Shown here: positions 1 through 6,568 of the stretch, piece after piece
How positions within the stretch are numbered: position 1 is the first letter of the stretch
How the letters are laid out: each line of letters opens with the position of its first letter
From: Lachnospiraceae bacterium
GTDB lineage: Bacteria; Bacillota; Clostridia; Lachnospirales; Lachnospiraceae
Length of the DNA stretch: 10,718 bases
Reading direction: 5' to 3'
Assembly (NCBI GenBank): GCA_017420605.1
Contig: JAFOIS010000239.1
Span: 1 to 10,718 of the forward strand
The notes under the pieces: generated by a model
The model's input: the letters and a program-made list of their open reading frames with translations, nothing else
What the model was told of the DNA's origin: nothing
Database searches by the model: none
Made by a program: the position numbers and the translations under genes

Positions 1-63
1 GCCGCCGCAGGGCTGCGCATGGAAACGCAATACTGCAAGGCTATTGACAAGGAGCGCTCATGA
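1..63 (+). CDS. 3' end of an unidentified upstream gene (partial)
   Basis: Frame 1 is open from the first base and stops at TGA 61-63, giving the last 20 residues, which begin AAAGLRMETQ and end DKERS. The stop overlaps the ATG of the next gene as ATGA (60-63). This is the usual sign of two co-translated genes, and it is the main reason to believe the fragment is real. The AAGGAG ribosome binding site of the next gene (49-54) lies inside this tail. Too little is visible to name a family. The neighbour suggests a sugar-related function, but that is only inference from context. Confidence 0.55.
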   Translation, partial: AAAGLRMETQYCKAIDKERS

Positions 64-1013
64 ACAGAGATTTCAAGTACGGCTACGCCTCTTTTCTGCC
101 GAAATACCCGCAGGATGTTCTCGAAAAATGCAGAAACATACAGCCCGAAGAAATGGAATACACCAACGAAAACGGCTATTCCGTGAAAATCGTTAAGGAT
201 CCCACGATCCTGTTCTGCATGGATCTTTTCAACCGCATCCGGGACAGCGATCTTTATGACAGAAAATTTACGTTCATATCCACGAACCACGAGCAGGTCG
301 AGTATCCGGCGATCGCGTATATGATCAACAAATTCCGGGTCAACTGCCGCAACGTTCACGCGTTCGCCATGGACGAATGGGCCGACGAAGACGGAAACGT
401 CGCGCCGCACACGTTCGGACCGTCGCTCGGACGGACGTTCATGGAATTTTTCTACTACAACATCGATCCGGAACTCCGGCCGCCCGTGGAACAGTGGCAC
501 ACACTCAATAACGAGAACGTGGATCACTATTCCGACCTCATCGATGAGTGCGGCGACGGCGGTGCGGATATCCTCTATTCCGCGACAGGCTGGCCGGGAC
601 ACGTTGCGTTCATCGATCCCGACACCGAAGAGTTCCACGCGGATTCCCTGGAAGAGTTCCTGACGCTCACAAGCCGTATCGTTACGGAAAGTCCGCTGAC
701 GATCGCGGAGAACTCGCTCTTCGGTTCTGTCGGCGGCGCGGGCGACGCATGGATCATCCCGCCGAAGGCGGCGACGATCGGTCCGCGCGACGTGCATCAC
801 GCCCGCGAGACCTTCGAACGCCACTGTATCGATTACGGCTCGAACGGCTCCTGGCAGAAAATGATCTCGCGGATCCAGCTTTACGGTCCGGTCTCGATGG
901 AATGCCCCGCATCGATCATGCGCCTCGGAAAAGGCACCTGTTATGTCTCGGAATCCATTGCGGCGCCTTTCCGGGCGTGGGACGCGACGGACGACGGAAG
1001 AACGATCTACTGA
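60..1013 (+). CDS. Divergent glucosamine-6-phosphate isomerase/deaminase-fold (NagB-like) protein
   Basis: A 317-residue protein with the layout of the NagB/RpiA/phosphogluconolactonase sugar-isomerase fold. AMDEW at residues 103-107 matches the NagB MDEY motif, with D105 at the place of the deaminase active-site Asp72. TGWPGHVAFIDP at 176-187 matches the GxGxDGHIAFNEP loop. TSRIVTESPLTIAENSLFG (204-222) matches the segment that follows in NagB, and AATIGPRDV (237-245) matches the TVG phosphate-loop region. Odd points: the loop has Pro179 where E. coli NagB has catalytic Asp141, and Asp186 where it has Glu148; His181 (the His143 position) is kept. It is also longer than usual NagB (about 240-270 residues), with roughly 40 extra N-terminal residues. 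It may act on another sugar phosphate or be a non-deaminating relative. The start is supported by AAGGAG five bases upstream and the ATGA overlap with the preceding gene. Family assignment is fairly secure, substrate unknown. Confidence 0.8.
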   Translation: MNRDFKYGYASFLPKYPQDVLEKCRNIQPEEMEYTNENGYSVKIVKDPTILFCMDLFNRIRDSDLYDRKFTFISTNHEQVEYPAIAYMINKFRVNCRNVHAFAMDEWADEDGNVAPHTFGPSLGRTFMEFFYYNIDPELRPPVEQWHTLNNENVDHYSDLIDECGDGGADILYSATGWPGHVAFIDPDTEEFHADSLEEFLTLTSRIVTESPLTIAENSLFGSVGGAGDAWIIPPKAATIGPRDVHHARETFERHCIDYGSNGSWQKMISRIQLYGPVSMECPASIMRLGKGTCYVSESIAAPFRAWDATDDGRTIY

Positions 1014-1056
1014 CCGGAGGACGCCTTCGGGACCATATCCGTTTACGAAAGAAATG

Positions 1057-1089
1057 AAGATCCGCGGCACATTCACCGCGGATCTTTTT
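1057..1089 (+). terminator. Intrinsic terminator between convergent genes
   Basis: A perfect 11-bp inverted repeat (1057-1067 with 1076-1086) encloses an 8-base loop and runs into five T residues (1085-1089) on the plus strand. It lies 43 bases after the NagB-like stop codon and abuts the stop of the convergent exonuclease gene. It clearly serves the plus-strand transcript. On the minus strand the hairpin is followed by CATTTCTTTCG, a poorer T-run, so minus-strand termination is possible but weaker. Confidence 0.85.
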
Positions 1090-1840
1090 ATCTGATCTCG
1101 AGTTCCACCGGGCAGTGGTCGGAGCCGAATATCTCCGTATGGATCTTTGCGCCCGCAAGACGCTCCTTCAGCGCTGCGGATACGATGAAATAATCGATGC
1201 GCCATCCGGCGTTCTTCTCCCTTGCGCGGAAGCGGTAGGACCACCAGGAATATACGTCTTTTGTATCCGGATAGAAGAAACGCCAGGTATCGATGAAGCC
1301 TGCATTAAGAAGAGCAGTCATTTTTCCGCGCTCTTCGTCCGTAAAGCCGGCATTCTTCCGGTTGCTCTTCGGATTCTTGAGATCGATCTCTTGGTGCGCG
1401 ACGTTCAGATCGCCGCAGAAAATGACCGGTTTTTCCGCTTCCAGTTTTTTCAGATACGCAAGAAAGGCGTCTTCCCAGGTCATCCGGTAGCCGAGCCTTG
1501 CAAGGCCGTCCTGCGAGTTCGGCGTATATACGGTGAGGAAGAAGAAATCCGGGAACTCGAGCGTGATGACGCGCCCTTCCCGGTCATGTTCCGGAATGCC
1601 GATCCCGTAAGAGACGGACAGCGGTTCCTCTTTCGTGAAGACCGCGGTACCGGAATAGCCCTTCTTCTCCGCGTAATTCCAGTACTGGTGATAACCCGGC
1701 AGGGACAGATCGATCTGCCCTTCCTGGAGTTTTGTTTCCTGCAGACAGAAAACATCGGCGTCAAGTTCGGCGAAGATCTCCGGGAAACCCTTCTGCATCA
1801 CGGCCCGGAGCCCGTTGACGTTCCATGAAATAAAACGCAT
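1088..1840 (-). CDS. xth: Exodeoxyribonuclease III (ExoA/XthA family AP endonuclease)
   Basis: A 250-residue endonuclease/exonuclease/phosphatase-fold enzyme that cuts DNA at abasic sites and removes 3' blocking groups in base-excision repair. Active-site motifs are all present: SWNVNGLR (N7) at the N terminus, LQETKLQ with metal ligand E35, YTPNSQ with Y105, GDLNVAH with D144 and N146, and the C-terminal SDHCPVEL with D241 and catalytic H242. Length matches the ExoA/XthA family (about 250-270). An in-frame TTG at 1855 would add five residues, but the GAAAGGAG ribosome binding site lies within that extension and sits six bases before the ATG at 1840, so 1840 is chosen. The gene follows smpB by 56 bases with no clear terminator or promoter between them, so it is probably the last gene of the same transcript. 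Confidence 0.96.
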   Translation of the reverse strand: MRFISWNVNGLRAVMQKGFPEIFAELDADVFCLQETKLQEGQIDLSLPGYHQYWNYAEKKGYSGTAVFTKEEPLSVSYGIGIPEHDREGRVITLEFPDFFFLTVYTPNSQDGLARLGYRMTWEDAFLAYLKKLEAEKPVIFCGDLNVAHQEIDLKNPKSNRKNAGFTDEERGKMTALLNAGFIDTWRFFYPDTKDVYSWWSYRFRAREKNAGWRIDYFIVSAALKERLAGAKIHTEIFGSDHCPVELEIR

Positions 1841-1896
1841 TATTTCTCCTTTCAAAGACGGTCCGCAGTGGACAACGGGGCGGCACCTGTCCCGGA

Positions 1897-2364
1897 TCAG
1901 TCGTCAAAACGCCTCGACTTCATCTCCCGTTCCGCTTCGCGTTTGGCGTCATGCTCGGCGATCGCGTCCCGTTTGTCATAGAGCTTTTTGCCTTTGACGA
2001 GTCCGACTTCGACCTTGACAAGGCTTCCTTTCAGATAGACCTGGAGCGGTACGAGGGTCAGCCCCTTTTCGCGGATCTTCTGTCCGAGCCGGCGCACTTC
2101 CGACTTGTGCATAAGAAGCTTGCGGTCACGGACCGGGTCCCGGTTGAAGATATTTCCTTTTTCATAAGGACTGATGTTCATGCCGCAGATGACGGCTTCA
2201 TCATGCGAGATCGAAACATAGCTCTCCTTGATGGAACAATGCCCCATCCGGATCGATTTGACTTCGGTCCCCGCAAGCGAAATGCCGGCTTCGATCTTCT
2301 CCAGGACGAAGTATTCGTGATATGCTTTTCTGTTTGCAGCGATGACTTTGACTGCTTCCGCCAT
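1897..2364 (-). CDS. smpB: SsrA-binding protein SmpB
   Basis: A 155-residue tmRNA-binding protein, the normal length. SmpB delivers alanyl-tmRNA to ribosomes stalled on mRNAs lacking a stop codon and fills the decoding centre with its C-terminal tail. Diagnostic features are the N-terminal [18 protein letters not shown] stretch, the GTEVKSIR motif near residue 32, the KESYV segment, the [11 protein letters not shown] block and the basic, lysine/arginine-rich C-terminal tail ending KSRRFDD. The start at 2364 has GGAAGAAGG about eight bases upstream. The tmRNA gene ssrA is not in this window. smpB lies only about 20 bases beyond the T-run of the secG terminator, with no recognisable promoter in that gap, so it probably depends on read-through. 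RNase R, often encoded just upstream in Firmicutes, is missing here. Confidence 0.98.
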   Translation of the reverse strand: MAEAVKVIAANRKAYHEYFVLEKIEAGISLAGTEVKSIRMGHCSIKESYVSISHDEAVICGMNISPYEKGNIFNRDPVRDRKLLMHKSEVRRLGQKIREKGLTLVPLQVYLKGSLVKVEVGLVKGKKLYDKRDAIAEHDAKREAEREMKSRRFDD

Positions 2365-2384
2365 GCGATACGCCTTCTTCCGTT

Positions 2385-2421
2385 AAGAAAAAACGCCCCT
2401 GTGTCAGAAGGCACAGGGGCG
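2385..2421 (-). terminator. Intrinsic terminator after secG
   Basis: Reading the minus strand, a perfect 10-bp stem (CGCCCCTGTG pairing with CACAGGGGCG, 2421-2412 and 2403-2394) with an 8-base loop is followed directly by TTTTTTCTT (2393-2385). This is a textbook rho-independent terminator 14 bases after the secG stop. It lies immediately in front of the smpB ribosome binding site, which makes it a possible attenuator as well as an operon end. Confidence 0.9.
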
Positions 2422-2435
2422 CATGAAAACATGAA

Positions 2436-2678
2436 TTACGCGAACCACTTGAGATTCAGGGCAAGCGCGAGAATGAAAAACGCTGCCGCGAGGATCTTGG
2501 TCCACTTGACCATCTTGCCTTCCGCCGAACGGCCTTTATTCTGTCCCCAGTAAGTATCCGCGGCACCGGCGATGGAGCCGAGGCCCTGCTGCTTGCCTTC
2601 CTGCATAAGAACAAGAATGGAAAGAGCTACGCATACCAGGATAAAAATGATCGTCAGGATCGTGTGTAATACGTTCAT
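2436..2678 (-). CDS. secG: Preprotein translocase subunit SecG
   Basis: An 80-residue membrane protein with two hydrophobic helices, roughly residues 4-24 and 58-77. They are joined by a cytoplasmic loop that contains the SecG hallmark QEGKQQGLGSIAGAADTYWG, followed by a GRSAEG segment. SecG is the small auxiliary subunit of the SecYEG channel and assists SecA-driven protein export. The open frame extends upstream to an ATG at 2735. The ATG at 2678 is chosen because GGAGGTG lies just before it (GGAGG spaced six bases), because the first helix begins right after it, and because the longer start would precede the predicted promoter's start site. It sits downstream of gpmI but has its own promoter-like sequence, so it is probably transcribed partly on its own. 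Confidence 0.96.
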   Translation of the reverse strand: MNVLHTILTIIFILVCVALSILVLMQEGKQQGLGSIAGAADTYWGQNKGRSAEGKMVKWTKILAAAFFILALALNLKWFA

Positions 2679-2708
2679 AATGCACCTCCGAAATTCGCAC
2701 CATGAGAT

Positions 2709-2735
2709 ATTATCACATCCGGAAGTTGAATGCAA
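2709..2735 (-). promoter_or_regulatory. Predicted sigma-A-type promoter for secG
   Basis: On the minus strand, TGTGATAAT gives an extended -10 element (TG, one base, then GATAAT, five of six consensus positions; 2714-2709). TTGCAT lies 15 bases upstream as a weak -35 (2735-2730). The short spacer is tolerable with an extended -10. Transcription would start near 2702 and give a leader of about 24 bases carrying GGAGGTG. The site lies in the AT-rich part of the gpmI-secG gap and is the best promoter match in that gap. Confidence 0.6.
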
Positions 2736-2775
2736 GTATATCTTCGCCGCAATACAGCGGTTTTTATGCAGTCCG

Positions 2776-2791
2776 CGGCGCTTTGGCGCCG
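2776..2791 (-). repeat. GC-rich hairpin downstream of gpmI
   Basis: A 6-bp stem (CGGCGC with GCGCCG) around a four-base loop begins eight bases after the gpmI stop codon. No T-run follows it on the minus strand (the next bases are CGGACTGCATAAAAACC), so it is not a standard terminator. It may protect the 3' end of the gpmI message or assist rho-dependent ending. A second small stem (CCGC, 6-base loop, GCGG) lies about 25 bases further on. Confidence 0.45.
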
Positions 2792-2798
2792 ATGCCGG

Positions 2799-4340
2799 TT
2801 ACTTTTCGATCAGCAGCGATTCGCCTGTCATTTCAGCCGGCTTCTCCATGCCCATCAGTTCGATCAGGGTCGGAACGATGTCGCAGAGTCTTCCGCCTTC
2901 GCGCAGCCCGTACTTCGGATCCGCGTTGAACAGAATGAACGGGACAGGATTGGTCGTATGGGCCGTAAGGATATCGCCCGTTTCGTGATCGACCATGCAC
3001 TCGCAGTTGCCGTGGTCGGCGCAGATGAACATCTGGCCGTTGACTTCCCGGATCGCTTCACAGGCCCGTCCGACACAGACGTCGACAGCTTCGACCGCTT
3101 TTACTGCGGCTTCTTCCACGCCGGTATGGCCGACCATATCGCCGTTTGCGAAGTTGATGATAATGACGTCGAATTCCTGCGAGCGGATCGCTTCGCAGAG
3201 TTTGTCGCATACGCCGTAGGCACTCATCTCCGGCTGCAGATCATAGGTCGCCACCTTCGGCGACGGGACAAGGATACGTGTTTCTCCTTCGTTCGGAGCC
3301 TCGACGCCGCCGTTGAAGAAGAACGTGACGTGCGCGTACTTTTCTGTCTCGGCGATCCGGGCCTGTTTAAGGCCGTTTGCCGCGAGGTATTCGCCGAAGG
3401 TATTCGTAAGGAGCTGCTTTTTGAACGCGACTTCCTTGTTCAGGATCGTCGGGTCATAATCGGTAAAGCAGACATACGTCGTCTTCACGCGTTCCGGACG
3501 GTCAAAGCGGGTGAATTCATCGTCGCAGAAGCAGCGGCTGATCTCACGCGCCCGGTCGGGACGGAAGTTGAAGAAAATGATGCTGTCGCCGCTTTCGATC
3601 TTTGCGACAGGCCTGCCGTTTTCTGTTACGATGATTGGTTCGACGAATTCATCGGTCACGCCCGCGTCGTAGGAGTCCTGGAGGCCCTGCGGTCCGCTCG
3701 TGACTTCCCGGCCGACACTTTCCGTCAGCGCGCGGTATGCGCGTTCTACGCGCTCCCAGCGGTTGTCGCGGTCCATGGCGTAATAGCGCCCCATGATGGT
3801 CGCGACTTTGCCGACACCGATCTCTGCCATCTTCGCTTCGAGCTCTTCCACATAGCCTTTGCCTGCTTCCGTCGGGGTATCCCGGCCGTCCATGAAGCAG
3901 TGGACAAAGACCTTCTCAAGACCGTTCATTTTTGCGAGACGGAGCAGACCGTAGATATGTGTATTGTGGCTGTGTACGCCGCCGTCGGAGACCAGTCCGT
4001 AAAGGTGCAGCGCGCTGCCGTTTTTCTTCGCGTTGTTCACCGCGTCGAGCAGGGCTTCGTTTTCGAAGAAATCGCCGTCCTCGATCGACTTGGTGATCCG
4101 GGTGAAGTCCTGATAGACGACGCGGCCGGCGCCCATGTTGAGGTGACCGACTTCCGAGTTGCCCATCTGCCCGTCCGGAAGGCCGACCGCGAGTCCGGAA
4201 GCATAGCCCTTTACGAAAGGATATTCCGCTTCCAGTCTGTCCATGACCGGTGTTCTGCCTTCGTAGACCGCATTGTGTTCTTTATTTTCGCAGAGGCCGT
4301 ATCCGTCGAGGATCATCAGCACTGTCGGTTTCTTACTCAT
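2799..4340 (-). CDS. gpmI: 2,3-bisphosphoglycerate-independent phosphoglycerate mutase
   Basis: A 513-residue cytosolic enzyme, the usual length for the Mn-dependent, cofactor-independent mutase that converts 3-phosphoglycerate to 2-phosphoglycerate in glycolysis. The alkaline-phosphatase-type core is visible at both ends: LMILDGYG with metal ligand D12, QMGNSEVGHLNMG with phosphoserine nucleophile S62, and late ADHGNCE and HTTNPVPFIL carrying the remaining metal ligands. The inserted phosphotransferase domain shows HCFMDGRDTPTEAG, GRYYAMDRDNRWERV and NFRPDRAREISR, the substrate-binding arginine-rich segments. The start at 4340 has an AAAGGG ribosome binding site seven bases upstream. It follows tpiA by 77 bases, a gap that contains a hairpin. 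Enolase, which catalyses the next step and commonly follows gpmI in Firmicutes, is not here; secG follows instead. Confidence 0.98.
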   Translation of the reverse strand: MSKKPTVLMILDGYGLCENKEHNAVYEGRTPVMDRLEAEYPFVKGYASGLAVGLPDGQMGNSEVGHLNMGAGRVVYQDFTRITKSIEDGDFFENEALLDAVNNAKKNGSALHLYGLVSDGGVHSHNTHIYGLLRLAKMNGLEKVFVHCFMDGRDTPTEAGKGYVEELEAKMAEIGVGKVATIMGRYYAMDRDNRWERVERAYRALTESVGREVTSGPQGLQDSYDAGVTDEFVEPIIVTENGRPVAKIESGDSIIFFNFRPDRAREISRCFCDDEFTRFDRPERVKTTYVCFTDYDPTILNKEVAFKKQLLTNTFGEYLAANGLKQARIAETEKYAHVTFFFNGGVEAPNEGETRILVPSPKVATYDLQPEMSAYGVCDKLCEAIRSQEFDVIIINFANGDMVGHTGVEEAAVKAVEAVDVCVGRACEAIREVNGQMFICADHGNCECMVDHETGDILTAHTTNPVPFILFNADPKYGLREGGRLCDIVPTLIELMGMEKPAEMTGESLLIEK

Positions 4341-4381
4341 GATATTGCCCTTTCTTCATAAGGCTTCGGATATGGGAAAGA

Positions 4382-4404
4382 GGCGCCGCAAAGAATGCGG
4401 CGCC
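4382..4404 (-). repeat. Hairpin in the tpiA-gpmI gap
   Basis: A perfect 9-bp stem (GGCGCCGCA with TGCGGCGCC) around a 5-base loop lies 13 bases after the tpiA stop. On the minus strand it is followed by TCTTTCCC, a broken T-run that would give at best weak termination. A partial terminator or an RNA-stabilising or processing element between tpiA and gpmI is likelier than a full stop, since no clear gpmI promoter was found in the remaining 40 bases. Confidence 0.6.
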
Positions 4405-4417
4405 ATCCTTTTTCATT

Positions 4418-5164
4418 TTAATAGTTGACGATCTGACCGAATTCTTCCTTCAGGGAAGCGCCGCCGACAAGGCCGCCGTCGATGTCGGCCTTCGCGAAAA
4501 GCTCCGCGGCGTTCTTTCCGTTCACGGAACCGCCGTACTGAATACGGATCGTTTCCGCAGTCTCTTCATCATAAAGTTCGGCGATCAGCGCGCGGATGCC
4601 TGCGCAGATCTCTTCCGCCTGATCGGAGGTCGCTGTTTTGCCGGTGCCGATCGCCCAGATCGGTTCGTAGGCGATGACAGCCTTCATGGCCTGTTCCTTC
4701 GTGATGCCGAGGAAGCCGACCTTGACCTGCTGACGGATGAAATCCATCGTGATGCCCTGCTCTCTCTGTGTCAGAGTCTCGCCGCAGCACATGATCGGGA
4801 TAAGGCCGTATTCAAATGCCTTCAGCATTTTCTTATTCACGGTCTCACTCGTCTCGGCGAAGTATTCGCGCCTCTCGGAATGGCCGAGGATGACGTATTC
4901 GACGCCAGCGTCAACCAGCATGTTCGGTGCGATCTCGCCGGTGTAGGCGCCTTTGTCTTCAAAATACATGTTCTCGGCGCCGATGTGGATGTTGCTGCCC
5001 TTTGCCGCGGCAACCGCCGGAATGATATCAATCGCCGGGACACAGAATACGACGTCAACGGTCTCGCTCGCGACGAGAGGTTTCAGCGTTTCGATGAGCG
5101 CGACAGCCTCGGTCGGTGTCTTGTTCATCTTCCAGTTGCCGGCTACGATCTTTCTTCTTGCCAT
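4418..5164 (-). CDS. tpiA: Triosephosphate isomerase
   Basis: A 248-residue TIM-barrel enzyme that interconverts dihydroxyacetone phosphate and glyceraldehyde-3-phosphate. All catalytic residues are present: GNWKMN with N10 and K12, [14 protein letters not shown] with electrophile H95, and [15 protein letters not shown] with base E167 and the mobile phosphate-gripping loop. The phosphate-binding [11 protein letters not shown] and [10 protein letters not shown] are near the C terminus. Length is standard. The start at 5164 is fixed by AAAGGAG seven bases upstream. It lies between pgk and gpmI in a glycolytic run, 65 bases after pgk. That gap holds a strong 12-bp hairpin close to the tpiA ribosome binding site, and no promoter was recognised, so tpiA is probably expressed with pgk. 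Confidence 0.98.
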   Translation of the reverse strand: MARRKIVAGNWKMNKTPTEAVALIETLKPLVASETVDVVFCVPAIDIIPAVAAAKGSNIHIGAENMYFEDKGAYTGEIAPNMLVDAGVEYVILGHSERREYFAETSETVNKKMLKAFEYGLIPIMCCGETLTQREQGITMDFIRQQVKVGFLGITKEQAMKAVIAYEPIWAIGTGKTATSDQAEEICAGIRALIAELYDEETAETIRIQYGGSVNGKNAAELFAKADIDGGLVGGASLKEEFGQIVNY

Positions 5165-5184
5165 AATATGTCTCCTTTATAGGA

Positions 5185-5216
5185 CCGCATCCGCACGGGA
5201 AAATGTGCGGATGCGG
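5185..5216 (-). repeat. Strong 12-bp hairpin between pgk and tpiA
   Basis: A perfect 12-bp inverted repeat (CCGCATCCGCAC with GTGCGGATGCGG) around an 8-base loop lies 13 bases after the pgk stop and ends about 20 bases before the tpiA ATG. On the minus strand it is followed by TCCTATAAAGGAG, with no T-run, so it should not terminate on its own. It resembles an intercistronic stabiliser or a processing signal. The TCCT directly behind it can also pair weakly with the AGGA of the tpiA ribosome binding site. Confidence 0.65.
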
Positions 5217-5229
5217 CGGGTTACTGAAG

Positions 5230-6435
5230 TCAGCGGTCCGTGATGCAGGCTACGCCCGGAAGCTCCTTGCCCTCAAGGAATTCAAGGGAAGCGCCGCCGC
5301 CGGTCGAAACGTGCGAGATCTTGTCCTTATAGCCGAGCTTCTTGACTGCAGCAGCGGAATCGCCGCCGCCTACGACCGTGATGGCGTCGGTCTCGGACAG
5401 TGCCTTCGCGACGGCGTTCGTGCCGGCTGCGAGGATCGGGTTTTCAAAAACGCCCATCGGGCCGTTCCATACGACGGTCTTGGCGCTCTTTACGGCGTCC
5501 GCAAAGAGTTCGCGCGTCTTCTCGCCGATATCAAGGCCCATCTTGTCGGCCGGGATGGCGTCGGCGGGAACCGTCTCGACGGCGATCTCGGCATCGATCG
5601 GATCCGGGAACGCGTCGGCGACGACCGTATCGACCGGCAGATAGAGCTTCTTGCCGAGCGCGGCAGCTTTGTCGATCATTTCCTTGCAGTAGGCGATCTT
5701 CTCTTCATCCACGAGCGACGTGCCGATCTCATATCCCTGCGCCTTAAGGAACGTATAGGCCATGCCGCCGCCGATGATCAGCGTATCGCATTTTTCAAGA
5801 AGGTTGTTGATAACGTTCAGCTTGTCGGCGACCTTCGCTCCGCCGAGGATGGCGACGAACGGACGCTTCGGATCGTCGACCGCGTTGCCGAGGAAGTTCA
5901 GTTCTTTTTCCATCAGATAGCCGACAACGGCTTCTTCGACAAATTCCGTCACGCCGACGGTCGAGCAGTGTGCGCGGTGCGCGGTGCCGAACGCATCGTT
6001 CACGAAAATATCGCAGAGGGAGGCGAGTTCTTTGGAGAACTCTTCGCCGTTTTTGGTCTCTTCCTTGCGGTAGCGGGTGTTTTCGAGAAGAACGACGTCG
6101 CCGTCCTGCATCGCCGCTACGGCAGCCTTCGCGTTTTCGCCGACGACGTTCGCGTCAGCCGCGAAAACGACTTTCTTATCCAGAAGCAGGGCAAGACGCT
6201 CTGCGACCGGCGCAAGCGTGAGCTCCGGTTTCGGTTCGCCCTTCGGCTTTCCGAGGTGGCTGCAGAGAATGACCTTTGCGCCGTCCGCAATAAGTTTTTT
6301 GATGGTCGGAAGCGCCGCGACGATGCGGTTGTCATCCGTGATCTTTCCGTCCTTCAGCGGGACGTTGAAGTCGCAGCGGACGAGGACGCGTTTCCCCTTC
6401 GGGGCAATATCATCAACCGTTTTCTTATTCAGCAT
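5230..6435 (-). CDS. pgk: Phosphoglycerate kinase
   Basis: A 401-residue cytosolic two-domain kinase, about the usual length, that makes ATP from 1,3-bisphosphoglycerate. N-domain substrate-binding motifs are RCDFNVP (20-26, with D22 and N24), DNRI with R37, SHLGKPKG (59-66, H60), ENTRY near 118 and [11 protein letters not shown] near 145. C-domain nucleotide-binding motifs are [26 protein letters not shown] (356-363) and [15 protein letters not shown] (375-389). The start at 6435 has AGGAG six bases upstream. It lies 133 bases downstream of gap, beyond a strong terminator-like hairpin and two further small inverted repeats. No clear sigma-A promoter is visible between that hairpin and the start, so expression probably comes from gap read-through. 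Confidence 0.98.
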   Translation of the reverse strand: MLNKKTVDDIAPKGKRVLVRCDFNVPLKDGKITDDNRIVAALPTIKKLIADGAKVILCSHLGKPKGEPKPELTLAPVAERLALLLDKKVVFAADANVVGENAKAAVAAMQDGDVVLLENTRYRKEETKNGEEFSKELASLCDIFVNDAFGTAHRAHCSTVGVTEFVEEAVVGYLMEKELNFLGNAVDDPKRPFVAILGGAKVADKLNVINNLLEKCDTLIIGGGMAYTFLKAQGYEIGTSLVDEEKIAYCKEMIDKAAALGKKLYLPVDTVVADAFPDPIDAEIAVETVPADAIPADKMGLDIGEKTRELFADAVKSAKTVVWNGPMGVFENPILAAGTNAVAKALSETDAITVVGGGDSAAAVKKLGYKDKISHVSTGGGASLEFLEGKELPGVACITDR

Positions 6436-6449
6436 ATCGATCTCCTATC

Positions 6450-6492
6450 TCCCGTGCTTTGCGGGATCATCCTTTGTTGCGGCAGCTGCCGC
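6450..6492 (-). repeat. Two inverted repeats in the pgk leader region
   Basis: Between the gap terminator and the pgk ribosome binding site lie a perfect 14-base palindrome (GCGGCAGCTGCCGC, 6479-6492) and a smaller hairpin (TCCCG with CGGGA, 6450-6454 and 6462-6466). As RNA each gives a 5-bp stem. As DNA the palindrome could be a protein-binding site. No known operator is recognised, and no -35/-10 pair accompanies them on the minus strand. Confidence 0.45.
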
Positions 6493-6498
6493 TTTCGT

Positions 6499-6531
6499 AA
6501 AAAAACGGGCCCGGCATATGACCGGACCCGT
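6499..6531 (-). terminator. Intrinsic terminator (possibly partial) after gap
   Basis: On the minus strand ACGGGTCCGG (6531-6522) pairs with CCGGGCCCGT (6514-6505) in a 10-bp stem containing one G-U pair around a 7-base loop, followed by seven T residues (6505-6499). It begins 37 bases after the gap stop codon. It has the full form of a rho-independent terminator, yet pgk lies downstream without an obvious promoter, so it may be a partial terminator that makes gap message more abundant than pgk message. Confidence 0.85.
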
Positions 6532-6568
6532 CATCAATCCGTATGTTCGCGGATCCTTAAGAAATATC

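Noticed and set aside
548..1057. 169-codon plus-strand frame inside the NagB-like gene
   Set aside because: It overlaps a gene with recognisable motifs in another frame; the translation is arginine-rich and looks like an out-of-frame reading.
1861..1873. Small inverted repeat GTCC-N5-GGAC between smpB and exonuclease III as a terminator
   Set aside because: Only four base pairs and no T-run on the minus strand, so it cannot be supported as a functional signal.
1951..2553. 200-codon plus-strand frame across smpB and secG
   Set aside because: Antisense to two identified genes and reads through the hairpin of the secG terminator; no independent support.
2730..4361. 543-codon plus-strand open frame opposite gpmI
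   Set aside because: It is an exact antisense shadow of a clear gpmI gene. GC-rich codon use removes stops from the opposing frame; the translation has no recognisable motifs and its start and end merely bracket gpmI.
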